A DNA stretch of 46,774 nt from Clostridiales bacterium (GCA_022764045.1 JALERU010000003.1:1-46774), one strand, 5' to 3'. Shown: positions 24,913 through 32,618, counted from the stretch's first letter. Notes: a model not told the origin generated them from the sequence alone. Program-made: numbers and translations.

Positions 24913-26094
24913 TTACTTCCCTCCCGCCTGCTTGACCGGAATGGTCAGGTCGCCGATGGTGATGCTTTCGATGGTGTCCAGGGGGATGATTTTTTCAAAG
25001 AGGAAAGTCTGGATGGACCGACTTGTGGAAGGGGCTATCCCGGTAGCGCCGGCAGGGAAGAGAAAGACTGTGGTTCCATCGGTAAGGTTCAAACAATAAT
25101 CGAGCTCAAAGGGAGCGCTCCACAGTTCAAGCTCCAACCACCGGTCAAAGTCTTGCTCTGTGGCTTGGGCGTGATAACGCTTGGAGAGGGAAGCGGTGTC
25201 CACGGTGTAGTCGAAGTCAAGGTGAAGGGCTATGGGAGAGAGCTGGATTTCTCGGAGGGTGCCGGTGAGGGAAACCTTATGGTAAGTCTCCGTGTGGAAG
25301 GTTTGGCCCGCGGGCAGGTCGATGGCGGCGCCTTTGTAGTCGAGGTCAAAGGAGAGGGACCAGGTCCCTTCCACCAGAGGGATATCCCGCTCTATGATCC
25401 CGCCGTCTGGATCCTGTTCGCTTTGGGGTGTTCTTGTGCTGTACCATTCGTGGGAATAGAGATCTTCAAAGGTGATATCGATAGAGCAGGTAGGGGGCTT
25501 GCAGCCAGGGACGGTGAAAGCGAAGGTCTGCATGAAGTAGAGAACGGTGTCGTCTACCTGGAAATCCGCAAATTCCAAGTCCTTCCCCAAGAAAATGCAC
25601 GCGGGGAGTTTTGCGTTTGGGTCGAGAATCTGCTCTGAGAAGGTGTTTTCCTCAAACATCAGCGTGTTGTCCCCGTTGGAGACGTTTTTGGTGTCCTCCG
25701 TCTGGGGCAGCACAGGCTGTCCGTCCTCCCGGTACATGGAGTAGAAAATATAAAGGGTGTGCGCATCCCCCATCACCCCTTCCGCCGAAATGGTCACGCC
25801 ATCACAAGTGGCGCTGGTCCCCAGGGGCCGGGTGATGGTTTCAATGGTCTTTGTCTGCGCGGGAGAAGCCCCCAGCATCTCGGAAAATCCCTCAATGACC
25901 GCCTGCAAGGCCCCCGAGGCGCAGGCGGCGCACAGGGCTGCGGCGAGCACCGCCGCTGCCAACAGGGACACCCGTTTCCGGCGGGGGGTCCGGCGTTTTG
26001 GCTCCGCGCTGGCGGCCAGGAGAGTCGCTACCATGGCCGCCTTCTGCTCCGGGGTGAACCGCAAATCCTTCATCTGGTCATGGTACGATCTCAT
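24913..26094 (-). CDS. DUF4179 membrane protein, probable anti-sigma factor
   Basis: 393 residues from the ATG at 26094, which overlaps the sigma factor stop as ATGA. A short basic cytoplasmic part (1-41, ending PRRKR) is followed by one membrane helix (VSLLAAAVLAAALCAACASG) and a large extracytoplasmic domain with the DUF4179 pattern. DUF4179 proteins in Clostridia sit after ECF-type sigma genes and are thought to hold the sigma factor at the membrane. Overlap and co-translation support that role here. The signal that releases the sigma factor is not visible. Confidence 0.82.
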   Translation of the reverse strand: MRSYHDQMKDLRFTPEQKAAMVATLLAASAEPKRRTPRRKRVSLLAAAVLAAALCAACASGALQAVIEGFSEMLGASPAQTKTIETITRPLGTSATCDGVTISAEGVMGDAHTLYIFYSMYREDGQPVLPQTEDTKNVSNGDNTLMFEENTFSEQILDPNAKLPACIFLGKDLEFADFQVDDTVLYFMQTFAFTVPGCKPPTCSIDITFEDLYSHEWYSTRTPQSEQDPDGGIIERDIPLVEGTWSLSFDLDYKGAAIDLPAGQTFHTETYHKVSLTGTLREIQLSPIALHLDFDYTVDTASLSKRYHAQATEQDFDRWLELELWSAPFELDYCLNLTDGTTVFLFPAGATGIAPSTSRSIQTFLFEKIIPLDTIESITIGDLTIPVKQAGGK

Positions 26095-26579
26095 GGATAT
26101 CCCTCGCTTTCTAAAAAGGTTTTCAGTTGGGCCCGCCCCCGGCTGAGCTGGCTGTTCACCGCCGCCGGGCTGCGGCCCAGGAGCTGGGCGATCTCCTTGG
26201 CGGAGTAACCCTCGTAATAATGCAGGTAGATCACCGCCCGGTACTTGGGGGGCAGCAGGTTCACCGCGGCCAGCAGGCTGCCCTCCTGGGGCTCCGGGGC
26301 GGGGACGTGGGCGGCGGCGTCCATGGCCACGGTGGTTTTGCGCCAGTGGCTTTTCAGCAGGTCCTTGCAGGTGTTCACGGTGGTGCGGATGATCCAAGCT
26401 TTCTCATGGTCCCGGGAGGCGAAGGCCGGGGCCTTTTCCAGGAGCTTGAGAAAGACGGTCTGGCAGATGTCCTGGGCGTCCTGGGTGTGGCTGAGATAGG
26501 TGTAGCTCAGGCGGAGGATCAGGTCGGCGTAAGTCTCCACCAGCCGCTCCGCTTCCTGGCGGTCCAAGGGTGGCCTCAT
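26091..26579 (-). CDS. RNA polymerase sigma factor, ECF-like sigma-70 family
   Basis: 162 residues. Region 2 (YADLILRLSYTYLSHTQDAQDI) contacts core polymerase and the -10; region 4 has LLPPKYRAVIYLHYYEGYSA and KEIAQLLGRSPAAVNSQLSR. I chose the ATG at 26579 because AAGGA then stands 10 nt upstream; the GTG at 26588 is too close to it. It overlaps the downstream DUF4179 gene by 4 bp. An autoregulatory promoter probably lies in 26580-26684, but I cannot define its -35/-10. Confidence 0.92.
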   Translation of the reverse strand: MRPPLDRQEAERLVETYADLILRLSYTYLSHTQDAQDICQTVFLKLLEKAPAFASRDHEKAWIIRTTVNTCKDLLKSHWRKTTVAMDAAAHVPAPEPQEGSLLAAVNLLPPKYRAVIYLHYYEGYSAKEIAQLLGRSPAAVNSQLSRGRAQLKTFLESEGYP

Positions 26580-26684
26580 GTCGATCACTTCCTTTGCGTT
26601 GGTCTGGAAAAGGGGGTTCTACTGGGAATACGATTGAGAAGGGGGAAATCTTTCGCGAAAGGGGAAATTTTTTGAAAAAAGGAG

Positions 26685-26720
26685 AAAAAAGGCTGCCGCA
26701 TGGTCGCGACAGCCTTTTTT
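26685..26720. terminator. Terminator of the SLH gene at 26737
   Basis: An 11-bp stem AAAAAAGGCTG/CAGCCTTTTTT (26685-26695 with 26710-26720), T-run on either strand. It ends the leftward SLH gene 17 bp after its stop. Confidence 0.88.
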
Positions 26721-26736
26721 GAGAGGGCCCGAGGGC

Positions 26737-27750
26737 TTATTGATCCAAGTAGTAATAGTCGGTGAAGCTCCCTTTTACCTGCCCGCCGTCGGCCTCGGTG
26801 GCGGTGTAAGTAAAGGTGAAGGCCAGCAGGGGATAGGTCTTCCCGCTGCCGTCGGTGTAGTGGTCGGTGGCGGCGGCTTCGGCGGCTTCCTCGTCGTAGG
26901 TGACCTCCACATAGCCAAAGCCCCCGGCGGTGTGGCCGATGGAGGCCAGATAGGCGGTGACGGCCTCGGGGGTGGTCACCTGGAGGGTCTGGCAGGCCAG
27001 GCCGTTGACGGTGACCTTGTCCAGCTTGAAGGAGGTGAAGGAGGCGGGGCTGCCCGCCACGGGGTAGAAGAGGAAGGAGGCGAAGTCTTCCTTAAAGAGC
27101 AGGGCGTCATAGTCCCAGATGACCACGGTGCTGCCGGTGATGGCCCCCGAGGCCAGCAGGTCCTGGAGAAGGGTCTTGTCCTGGCCCTTTTTCAGGCCGT
27201 ACAGGGCGTTGGCGGACACGTCGGCGGCATCGGCCCGGAGGAAGGTGGTGGTCTGGGCGTTGTACTGGCCCTGGGTGATCCCCAGCTTGTCCGTCAGCCG
27301 CCAGGAGGCATTCCAGGTGAAGTCCACGCCGTCTTGATAGCCCAGGGCCCGGAGCAGGAAGGTGAGAAACTGGGCGGCGGACACCGGAGAAGAGGAGCCA
27401 AAGAGGGTGGGGGCCATGCCGTTGGCGTAGCCCTGGGCGTAGGCGTAGCCCACATAGGGCTTGGCCCAGTCGGGCACGTCGGTAAAGGGGGTGGTCCAGG
27501 ATTTGCTCTGGGCCTCGGCCTCCTTCCCCAGCAGGCGGACCAGGATGGTTACAGCCTCGGCCCGGGTGGGGGCCCGGTCCAGGTCAAACTGGGGGGAGCC
27601 GTCGGGGTTAACCCCGGCGCCCCGGAAGAGGCCCAGGTTATACAGCAGGGTGGCGGAATCCTGGGCGCCCACCGGCGCGGCAGCCGCCGGCACGGCCAGG
27701 GCAAAGGTCAGTGCCACCGCCAAGCACAGGGAGATCAGTTTCTGTTTCAT
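26737..27750 (-). CDS. Secreted SLH-domain protein of unknown function
   Basis: 337 residues. Signal peptide 1-24 (ends VPAAAA). SLH-like modules at about 30-80 (TRAEAVTILVRLLG) and 88-140 (FTDVPDWAKPYVGYAYAQGY), with a degenerate third to about 190 (FLRADAADVSANALYG). Residues 200-337 are a beta-rich domain I do not recognise, with a hydrophobic WDYDALLFKEDFASFLFYP stretch. AAAGGA precedes the ATG. Own promoter and terminator. Expected to be wall-attached; no enzyme motif seen. Confidence 0.82.
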   Translation of the reverse strand: MKQKLISLCLAVALTFALAVPAAAAPVGAQDSATLLYNLGLFRGAGVNPDGSPQFDLDRAPTRAEAVTILVRLLGKEAEAQSKSWTTPFTDVPDWAKPYVGYAYAQGYANGMAPTLFGSSSPVSAAQFLTFLLRALGYQDGVDFTWNASWRLTDKLGITQGQYNAQTTTFLRADAADVSANALYGLKKGQDKTLLQDLLASGAITGSTVVIWDYDALLFKEDFASFLFYPVAGSPASFTSFKLDKVTVNGLACQTLQVTTPEAVTAYLASIGHTAGGFGYVEVTYDEEAAEAAATDHYTDGSGKTYPLLAFTFTYTATEADGGQVKGSFTDYYYLDQ

Positions 27751-27813
27751 ATCGATTCCTTTCCTATGTCAGCCCCAGGAACGGGGCGGGAAAACGCGAC
27801 AGGAGTTTTACTT

Positions 27814-27842
27814 ATTCTACCATATGAGACGGCCAAGCGCAA
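27814..27842 (-). promoter_or_regulatory. Promoter of the SLH gene at 26737
   Basis: Minus-strand TTGCGC (complement of 27837-27842), 17 bp, TAGAAT (complement of 27814-27819). Elsewhere in the 325-bp gap 27751-28075 I see no gene, repeat or clear plus-strand promoter. Confidence 0.68.
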
Positions 27843-28075
27843 GCGGAGCTTGTTTCCAGGCGGGCTGGCCCGCTCCCGGCCCTTCCGTGACAGGAAGACA
27901 GGCACACCTTTTCCCCCTGCGCAATAGAATGGGATACCAGGCGCCGGAGACTCTTGGTTTACGGCAGCGCTGGCCACGGGTGTTTTGCCTGCCCGGGCTG
28001 TGACGAACCGAAGGGACCCGTCATAGTATGAGAAGGCAAGAGCGCCAGTCTGATGAAGTCAGAGGAGGTAATACC

Positions 28076-28996
28076 ATGAATGAAAGGGTTGTACCCGGGC
28101 CCGTGCAGGACAGCTGCGGTATCCGGGAGGCCGTGTGTATCCATACGAAGAAAATTTATGACAGCTGTCGGGATAAAGACTGCATCGAAGACCTGCGAGT
28201 GTATCCCACCCGGGCGTCTCAGGCGGTGATTGACCGGGCGCTGAGTGTGCGGGGAGGCCGGGCGGAGCTGCTGCAGGCTTACATCGACGTGGAGCCCGCC
28301 AGCTACAACCGGGGGTTTTTCAGCGTTGACATCCGGTACTATTACCGGATCACCGCCGAGGCCTTTGTGGGGGGCTCCCGGCCGGCTGAGATCAGCGGGC
28401 TGGCGGTCTTTGACAAGCGGGTCCTGCTCTTCGGCAGCGAGGGCAACGCCAAGATCTTCAGCTCCCGCTATCGTCCTGAGGGGGATGACAGCCAGCTCAT
28501 GAGCCGAAGCAATCTTCCCGAGGCGGTGGTGGAGGCGGTGGACCCCATCGTCCTGAGCCTGAAGCTCATCGACCCCTGCGACTTTACCTGCCCGCCCCCC
28601 TGCCCCCCGCCTGGGAACCCCTGCAATCCCTGCCCTCCGCCTCCTCCCCCTCCCTGTGGGTGCTGCGCGGAGAACGAGCTGACGGAGATTCCCCCCAGCA
28701 TCAGCGCCTGCTTCGACTGCGAGCTGGCCTTCGACGGGGGCTGCCGGCGGCTGTACGTGACCCTGGGGCAGTTCTCCATGGTCCGGCTGGAGCGGGATTC
28801 CCAGTTGCTCATCCCCATGTACGACTACTGCATGCCCACACGGGAGTGCGCCGGCGGCGACGAGGACGGGGATGACGATCCCTGCGAGATCTTCCGCCAG
28901 ATCCGCTTCCCCGTGGGCGAGTTCTTCCCTCCCAGCACCCTGCCGGGGATGGAGGACGAAGAGACCTGCGGCGCCAGCTCCAGCTGCTGCCGCTGA
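28076..28996 (+). CDS. Conserved clostridial Cys/Pro-rich protein, function unknown
   Basis: 306 residues with a strong AGAGGAGGT site. The N-terminal half has CIHTKKIYDSCRDKDCIEDL and a beta-rich block (VDIRYYYRITAEAFV), a pattern I recall from unannotated proteins of spore-forming Clostridia. A Pro/Cys linker follows (residues about 172-202: CPPPCPPP, CPPPPPPPCGCC). The C-terminal part is Cys-rich and acidic, ending SSSCCR. Eighteen or more Cys suggest disulphide cross-linking or metal binding. There is no signal peptide or membrane helix. A spore-coat-like structural role is possible but only inferred. Confidence 0.78.
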   Translation: MNERVVPGPVQDSCGIREAVCIHTKKIYDSCRDKDCIEDLRVYPTRASQAVIDRALSVRGGRAELLQAYIDVEPASYNRGFFSVDIRYYYRITAEAFVGGSRPAEISGLAVFDKRVLLFGSEGNAKIFSSRYRPEGDDSQLMSRSNLPEAVVEAVDPIVLSLKLIDPCDFTCPPPCPPPGNPCNPCPPPPPPPCGCCAENELTEIPPSISACFDCELAFDGGCRRLYVTLGQFSMVRLERDSQLLIPMYDYCMPTRECAGGDEDGDDDPCEIFRQIRFPVGEFFPPSTLPGMEDEETCGASSSCCR

Positions 28997-29011
28997 GAGG
29001 CGGAACCGTAA

Positions 29012-29046
29012 AAAAGAGACGGGACAACTGTTGTCCCGTCTCTTTT
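29012..29046 (+). terminator. Intrinsic terminator of the Cys/Pro-rich gene
   Basis: A perfect 16-bp stem (29012-29027 with 29031-29046), 3-nt loop, ending TTTT, 16 bp after the stop. Confidence 0.92.
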
Positions 29047-29172
29047 CCGTATCGGGGGCTTTTCCGGTACGGCAAAAAATTTTTTGGCCAAATTTCGCCA
29101 GGGGTGTACAAAAACGTCCCCGTAGAGGGGGTGTTCCTCCTATTATGAAACCACATGAGAGGAGGGAGCGAG

Positions 29173-29460
29173 ATGTATGTAACCTGGCAGAGCATCCTCA
29201 CCGCCGGGGCGGTGGCGTCGGCGGTGGCGGCGCTGGCGGGGACCTACAACCGGGTCTACCGCTGGACCCTGCGCCAACGGGAGCAGGATGAGGAGCTGCG
29301 GGCCATCCGCCAGGAGAACACCCTGCTGACCTACGGGGTCTTGGCCTGTCTCAAGGGCCTGGCGGAGCAGGGCTGCGACGGGCCGGTCCACGAGGCCATC
29401 GTCAAGATTGAAACTAGCCTGAACCTTCGGGCGCACAGAGAGAAAGGGGAGTCTTTATGA
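29173..29460 (+). CDS. Small membrane protein of a holin-type cassette
   Basis: 95 residues from the ATG after GAGGAGGGAGCGAG. One N-terminal membrane helix (SILTAGAVASAVAALAGTY) is followed by a charged helical stretch (LRQREQDEELRAIRQENTLL) and a short amphipathic end. Proteins of this shape stand directly before phage r1t-type holins in clostridial prophages. Its stop overlaps the holin start (ATGA), so the two are co-translated. No recognised domain; role inferred from the pairing. Confidence 0.7.
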   Translation: MYVTWQSILTAGAVASAVAALAGTYNRVYRWTLRQREQDEELRAIRQENTLLTYGVLACLKGLAEQGCDGPVHEAIVKIETSLNLRAHREKGESL

Positions 29461-29669
29461 GCAAAAAAAGAAAACAGTGGTGGAAAGCCGCCGGCGTCCG
29501 GGCCCTGAAAACCGTCGCCCAGACAGCCATCGGCTGCATCGGGGCCGCGGTGGCTCTGAGCGATGTGAACTGGCCTCTGGTGGCCTCCGCCGCCCTGCTA
29601 GCCGGCATCGTCAGCCTGCTCACCAGCGTGGCGGGCTTGCCGGAGATCAAAGAGGAAGGAGCAAACTGA
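29457..29669 (+). CDS. Phage-type holin (r1t family)
   Basis: 70 residues: a basic N-terminus (MSKKRKQWWK), then two membrane helices (ALKTVAQTAIGCIGAAVAL and PLVASAALLAGIVSLLTSVA) joined by a short SDVNW turn, and a charged tail. This is the r1t/phi-type holin layout (ALKT-AQTA...LASxLTSxAGLPE). Holins form membrane holes that release endolysin at the end of a phage cycle. No endolysin or other phage gene is in the window, so this is a cassette remnant or a host-used holin. Confidence 0.82.
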   Translation: MSKKRKQWWKAAGVRALKTVAQTAIGCIGAAVALSDVNWPLVASAALLAGIVSLLTSVAGLPEIKEEGAN

Positions 29670-29676
29670 GGGAAAA

Positions 29677-29702
29677 CAGCCGCCCCGTGATCGGGGCGGC
29701 TG
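29677..29702 (+). terminator. Hairpin after the holin gene
   Basis: A perfect 11-bp stem (29677-29687 with 29692-29702) 8 bp after the stop; no T-run follows. Confidence 0.6.
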
Positions 29703-29805
29703 AAATTGACAGGGTTCGACGGAATATGGCAAGAGAAACCCACCCCCTAAGGGGCCGGAAAGGCGCTACGCAAAACGGCAGGCGGTTCCTTTTTGGAAAA
29801 AAGCC

Positions 29806-29834
29806 TTGTCCTTTTCCGGAAAACTGGATATAAT
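29806..29834 (+). promoter_or_regulatory. Promoter of the DUF4364 gene
   Basis: TTGTCC (29806-29811), 17 bp, perfect TATAAT (29829-29834). Confidence 0.8.
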
Positions 29835-29878
29835 AGAAAGATACAAAATCTGTGGAAAATAGAAAGGAGTGGCGGGCG

Positions 29879-30409
29879 ATGAGCCGGACAGGGTTTATCC
29901 ATGACAAGCTGGACATTAAGTTTCTGGTGCTGTATCTGATGGCCCGGGTAGCTTCGCCGGTGGACTTCGCCACCCTGGCGGACCTGACCTTTTGTGACGA
30001 CGGGGTAGAGTATTTTGACTTTGCCGAGTCGGTGGCCGAGCTGGTGGCCACCGAGCATTTGAGCCTGGAAGGGGACCGCTACACCATCACCGAGAAGGGG
30101 CGGAGAAACGGAAAGGTCTGTGAAAGCAGCCTGGCCTTTTCTGTGCGCCGGAAGTGCGATAGAAATCTGGCCCGGGTCAACGGCGTCCTCCGCCGGGACG
30201 CCCAGGTGCGCTCGGAGATCCTGCCCCGGGAGGACGAAGGGGTGACCCTCCGCCTGATTCTGGACGACGACAAGGGGAACATTATGACCCTGGACATGCT
30301 CACGGTGTCCGAGGAGCAAGCGGGGCAGCTGGCGGAGAAGTTCCGGGCCCAGCCGGAGAAGCTGTATCACAGCATTCTTCAGGCGCTGCTGGAAAACGAG
30401 GAGGAATAA
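29879..30409 (+). CDS. DUF4364 family protein, winged-helix-like regulator
   Basis: 176 residues from the ATG at 29879 (MSRTGFIHDKLDIKFLVLYL), with AAAGGAG upstream; an alternative start 27 nt earlier lacks a site. The DUF4364 family is widespread in Clostridia; its N-terminal third resembles a PadR-like winged helix (ADLTFCDDGVEYFDFAESVA, then LEGDRYTITEKGRRNG). The C-terminal half is an alpha/beta domain. DNA binding is assumed, not shown. Own promoter. The TAA stop touches the left end of a MITE-like element (30408). Confidence 0.85.
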   Translation: MSRTGFIHDKLDIKFLVLYLMARVASPVDFATLADLTFCDDGVEYFDFAESVAELVATEHLSLEGDRYTITEKGRRNGKVCESSLAFSVRRKCDRNLARVNGVLRRDAQVRSEILPREDEGVTLRLILDDDKGNIMTLDMLTVSEEQAGQLAEKFRAQPEKLYHSILQALLENEEE

Positions 30410-30578
30410 TACTATTTCCTGATAAAAAGATCATTTGATCTTTTTATTGCAACGCTACGCGCTGCAGCGCCTATAGCGCCAGGAAAAGTATTGACAACAT
30501 CCCTGGCGGCGATGCCGCTGGGCCGCTTACGCGGCCCTAATAAAACGATTTGATCGTTTTATTAGGGATTATTAGTAT
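30408..30578. mobile_element. Family 4 MITE-like hairpin chain, copy Y
   Basis: 171 bp starting AATACTATTTCCTGATAAAA at the DUF4364 stop and ending ATTATTAGTAT. It consists of consecutive hairpins: AAAAAGATC/GATCTTTTT, GGCGCTA/TAGCGCC-type, GGGCCGC/GCGGCCC, and AATAAAACGAT with ATCGTTTTATT. Its right end is the left border of the low-GC ABC cassette. It shares end sequences with copy X at 7710-7834. Confidence 0.6.
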
Positions 30579-30791
30579 AAGTTCTGCTGGAAAGCAAAAA
30601 GGGGCGGTGCAATCAAACAGGATTGTAAAAATGGTTTTTGGGAAACGGTGTAGCTTCGGCTGTGCCGTTTCTTTGTTTTGCGGGCCATTGGGCAAAGATG
30701 GGGAGAGTATTCCCGCAAGGGCATAGGAACGATCCCTCTGCGGTTCCCTGCGCCTCTTTGACTTGCCTGGGGTGTGGCCATAAACTGCCGA
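30579..30791. other. Non-coding left flank of the low-GC cassette
   Basis: Between the MITE-like element and the regulator promoter. Composition shifts to lower GC. Short frames on the minus strand have no ribosome site or family match. Probably incoming flank DNA carried with the cassette. Confidence 0.5.
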
Positions 30792-30820
30792 TTGACTTTT
30801 TAGTATCATAATGATAATAT
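30792..30820 (+). promoter_or_regulatory. Promoter and operator of the HTH regulator
   Basis: TTGACT (30792-30797), 17 bp, TAATAT (30815-30820). Within the spacer and -10 lies a perfect palindrome TATCAT-A-ATGATA (30804-30816). The same motif recurs at the same place in the promoter at 31424-31452. Confidence 0.82.
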
Positions 30821-30849
30821 TTTCGCATATCGAACCAGGAGGGAAAGAG

Positions 30850-31392
30850 ATGACAGATAAACTCATGGATTGCATTACCAACCCGGTAAAATGTAAATTG
30901 CTGCTTGAAATACAGTCTCAAGGGAAGGCGACGGCGAAACAGCTTGCTGATATTTATCATGATATTCCACAGGCTACATTATATCGGCATCTGAAAAAAA
31001 TGTTGAACGACGGGATCTTACAGGTGATAGAAGAAACACAGGTCCGTGGCACCGTGGAAAAAACCTATGCGCTTGCACTGGATGTCAATGACAAAATGGA
31101 AACCATGCTGGAGGAAAATTCCGGGGAACTTTATATGCAGTATTTCATGCAGTATATCCTTGGATTTGCAAAACAGTTTCAACGCTACTGCCAATCTCCG
31201 GGCATCCAGATCAAAGAGGATATGACGGGATTTTCCCTTTCTCCCCTTTATCTATCCGATGAAGAATTGACAGACCTTGTCACCAGTATTTCGCAGATCA
31301 TCGGCGCAGTCAAGCAGAATGAGCCAAAGCCGAACCGCAAGCTGCGAACGATTGGCGTAATCATATCTCCGGCTGAAAAAATGGACGCCTGA
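30850..31392 (+). CDS. Winged helix-turn-helix transcriptional regulator of the ABC cassette
   Basis: 180 residues from the ATG at 30850, with AGGAGGG upstream. The N-terminal ArsR-like winged HTH (about 8-75) reads NPVKCKLLLEIQSQGKATAK, LADIYHDIP, then recognition helix QATLYRHLKKML and a wing (LQVIEETQVRGTVEKTY). The C-terminal domain (80-180) is helical with YMQYFMQYILGFAKQFQRY, probably for dimerisation or ligand sensing. Identical palindromes in its own promoter and the transporter promoter make it the likely repressor of both. Codon use and GC differ from neighbours, pointing to acquisition with the cassette. Confidence 0.88.
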   Translation: MTDKLMDCITNPVKCKLLLEIQSQGKATAKQLADIYHDIPQATLYRHLKKMLNDGILQVIEETQVRGTVEKTYALALDVNDKMETMLEENSGELYMQYFMQYILGFAKQFQRYCQSPGIQIKEDMTGFSLSPLYLSDEELTDLVTSISQIIGAVKQNEPKPNRKLRTIGVIISPAEKMDA

Positions 31393-31397
31393 AATTG

Positions 31398-31417
31398 CCG
31401 CCCCAAAGCAGGGGCGG
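31398..31417 (+). terminator. Weak hairpin after the regulator gene
   Basis: A 7-bp stem CCGCCCC/GGGGCGG (31398-31404 with 31411-31417) without a T-run, directly before the transporter promoter. Confidence 0.45.
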
Positions 31418-31423
31418 TATCTA

Positions 31424-31452
31424 TTGACTTTTTGTTATCAATATGATAATAT
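31424..31452 (+). promoter_or_regulatory. Promoter and operator of the ABC transporter unit
   Basis: TTGACT (31424-31429), 17 bp, TAATAT (31447-31452). Palindrome TATCA-ATA-TGATA (31436-31448) sits exactly as in the regulator promoter, spanning the spacer into the -10. Confidence 0.84.
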
Positions 31453-31497
31453 TACCGATATGATAGAATGTGCCACGCATAACTGAAAGGAGGAAAA

Positions 31498-31704
31498 ATG
31501 ATGGATCGTTTGCTTGGAATCTTGCCTTTGCTTATCCCCGTTTTCGTCGTGGATATTGCACTTGCAGTAGCAGCAGTAGCACATATTTTAAGACACCCGC
31601 ACTACCGTTTTGGCAATCAAACGATGTGGCTTGTGGTTGCCATAGCCTTATGGCTTTTTGGGCCGATGATCTATTTTGTTTTTGGAAAGGGGGAGGACGA
31701 ATGA
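31498..31704 (+). CDS. PLDc_N-type small membrane protein (YxlE-like)
   Basis: 68 residues. Two membrane helices (LLIPVFVVDIALAVAAVAHI; MWLVVAIALWLFGPMIYFV) flank a short loop with HPHYRFGNQ: the PLDc_N module seen at the N-terminus of cardiolipin synthases but here free-standing. AAAGGAGGAAAA precedes two adjacent ATGs (31498 and 31501). It overlaps the ABC ATPase start by ATGA. In Bacillus subtilis YxlE is, as I recall, such a protein, encoded before the ABC pair YxlF-YxlG in the sigY operon, so it is probably a transporter accessory. Confidence 0.82.
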   Translation: MMDRLLGILPLLIPVFVVDIALAVAAVAHILRHPHYRFGNQTMWLVVAIALWLFGPMIYFVFGKGEDE

Positions 31705-32618
31705 ATGTTCTTACCATACAGAATTTGTCAAAGAGTTTTGGAAAGCAAAAGATCATAGACAACCTAACCATGACCGTACCGGAGGGAAGTGTTTTCGGTT
31801 TGATCGGGCAAAATGGAGCGGGAAAAACCACGATTATGAAAATGGTGTTGGGGCTCTTGCAGCCAGACAGCGGAAAAATCCATGTGTGCAACGAATCTGT
31901 CTGTTTCGGTCAGACGAAAACAAATCAATACATTGGATATTTGCCGGATGTACCAGAGTTCTATAACTATATGTCGCCGTCACAGTATCTTCGGCTTTGC
32001 GGCGAGGTGATTGGCATCTCAAAAGCTGAAACAGAACGACGGGGGCAGAAACTTCTCTCTCTTGTCGGATTGAGCGGTGTCACAAAACAAATCGGCGGTT
32101 TTTCTCGCGGCATGAAGCAGCGCCTTGGAATTGCACAGGCATTGCTTACACAGCCCAAACTACTGATTTGTGACGAACCAACAAGTGCCCTTGACCCGGT
32201 AGGAAGAAAAGACATGTTAGACATTCTTTGTAAAATCAGGGGCACCACAACGGTTTTGTTTTCTACGCATATTCTTTCAGATGTGGAGCGCATTTGCGAC
32301 CACGTTGCAGTTCTGAATGAGGGGAAAATTGCTGTCTGCGGCACCCTTGCAGAAATCAAGGCATTGCATGGACATGACAGCTTACGTTTGGCGTTCTCTA
32401 CGGATAACGAATTGCAGGTCTTCAAGGAGCAGGAAACCGTAAAACCGTTTTTATGGAATGCGGAGGAAACCAACAGGGAGATTATTTTCCACAGCCGGAA
32501 TATGGAAAAAGTGCAACAGTCTCTGTTTCGTGTCCTTGGGGAAACAGACATTTGCCCTGTAAAAATGGAGAGGATGGAACCCTCCCTGGAACGTCTCTTT
32601 TTGGAGGTGGTAAAATGA
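31701..32618 (+). CDS. ABC transporter ATP-binding protein (BcrA/YxlF-like)
   Basis: 305 residues starting MNVLTIQNLSKSFGKQK after GGGGGAGG. Walker A GQNGAGKTT (36-44), signature FSRGMKQRLGIAQAL, Walker B LLICDEPTSALDPVG, switch His in LFSTHILSDVE. The C-terminal 80 residues form the accessory region typical of the BcrA/DrrA group. It pairs with the permease 32615-33373 (ATGA overlap). Such pairs export peptide antibiotics or act in envelope stress; no substrate can be named from the sequence. Low GC and codon use match the rest of the cassette. Confidence 0.93.
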   Translation: MNVLTIQNLSKSFGKQKIIDNLTMTVPEGSVFGLIGQNGAGKTTIMKMVLGLLQPDSGKIHVCNESVCFGQTKTNQYIGYLPDVPEFYNYMSPSQYLRLCGEVIGISKAETERRGQKLLSLVGLSGVTKQIGGFSRGMKQRLGIAQALLTQPKLLICDEPTSALDPVGRKDMLDILCKIRGTTTVLFSTHILSDVERICDHVAVLNEGKIAVCGTLAEIKALHGHDSLRLAFSTDNELQVFKEQETVKPFLWNAEETNREIIFHSRNMEKVQQSLFRVLGETDICPVKMERMEPSLERLFLEVVK

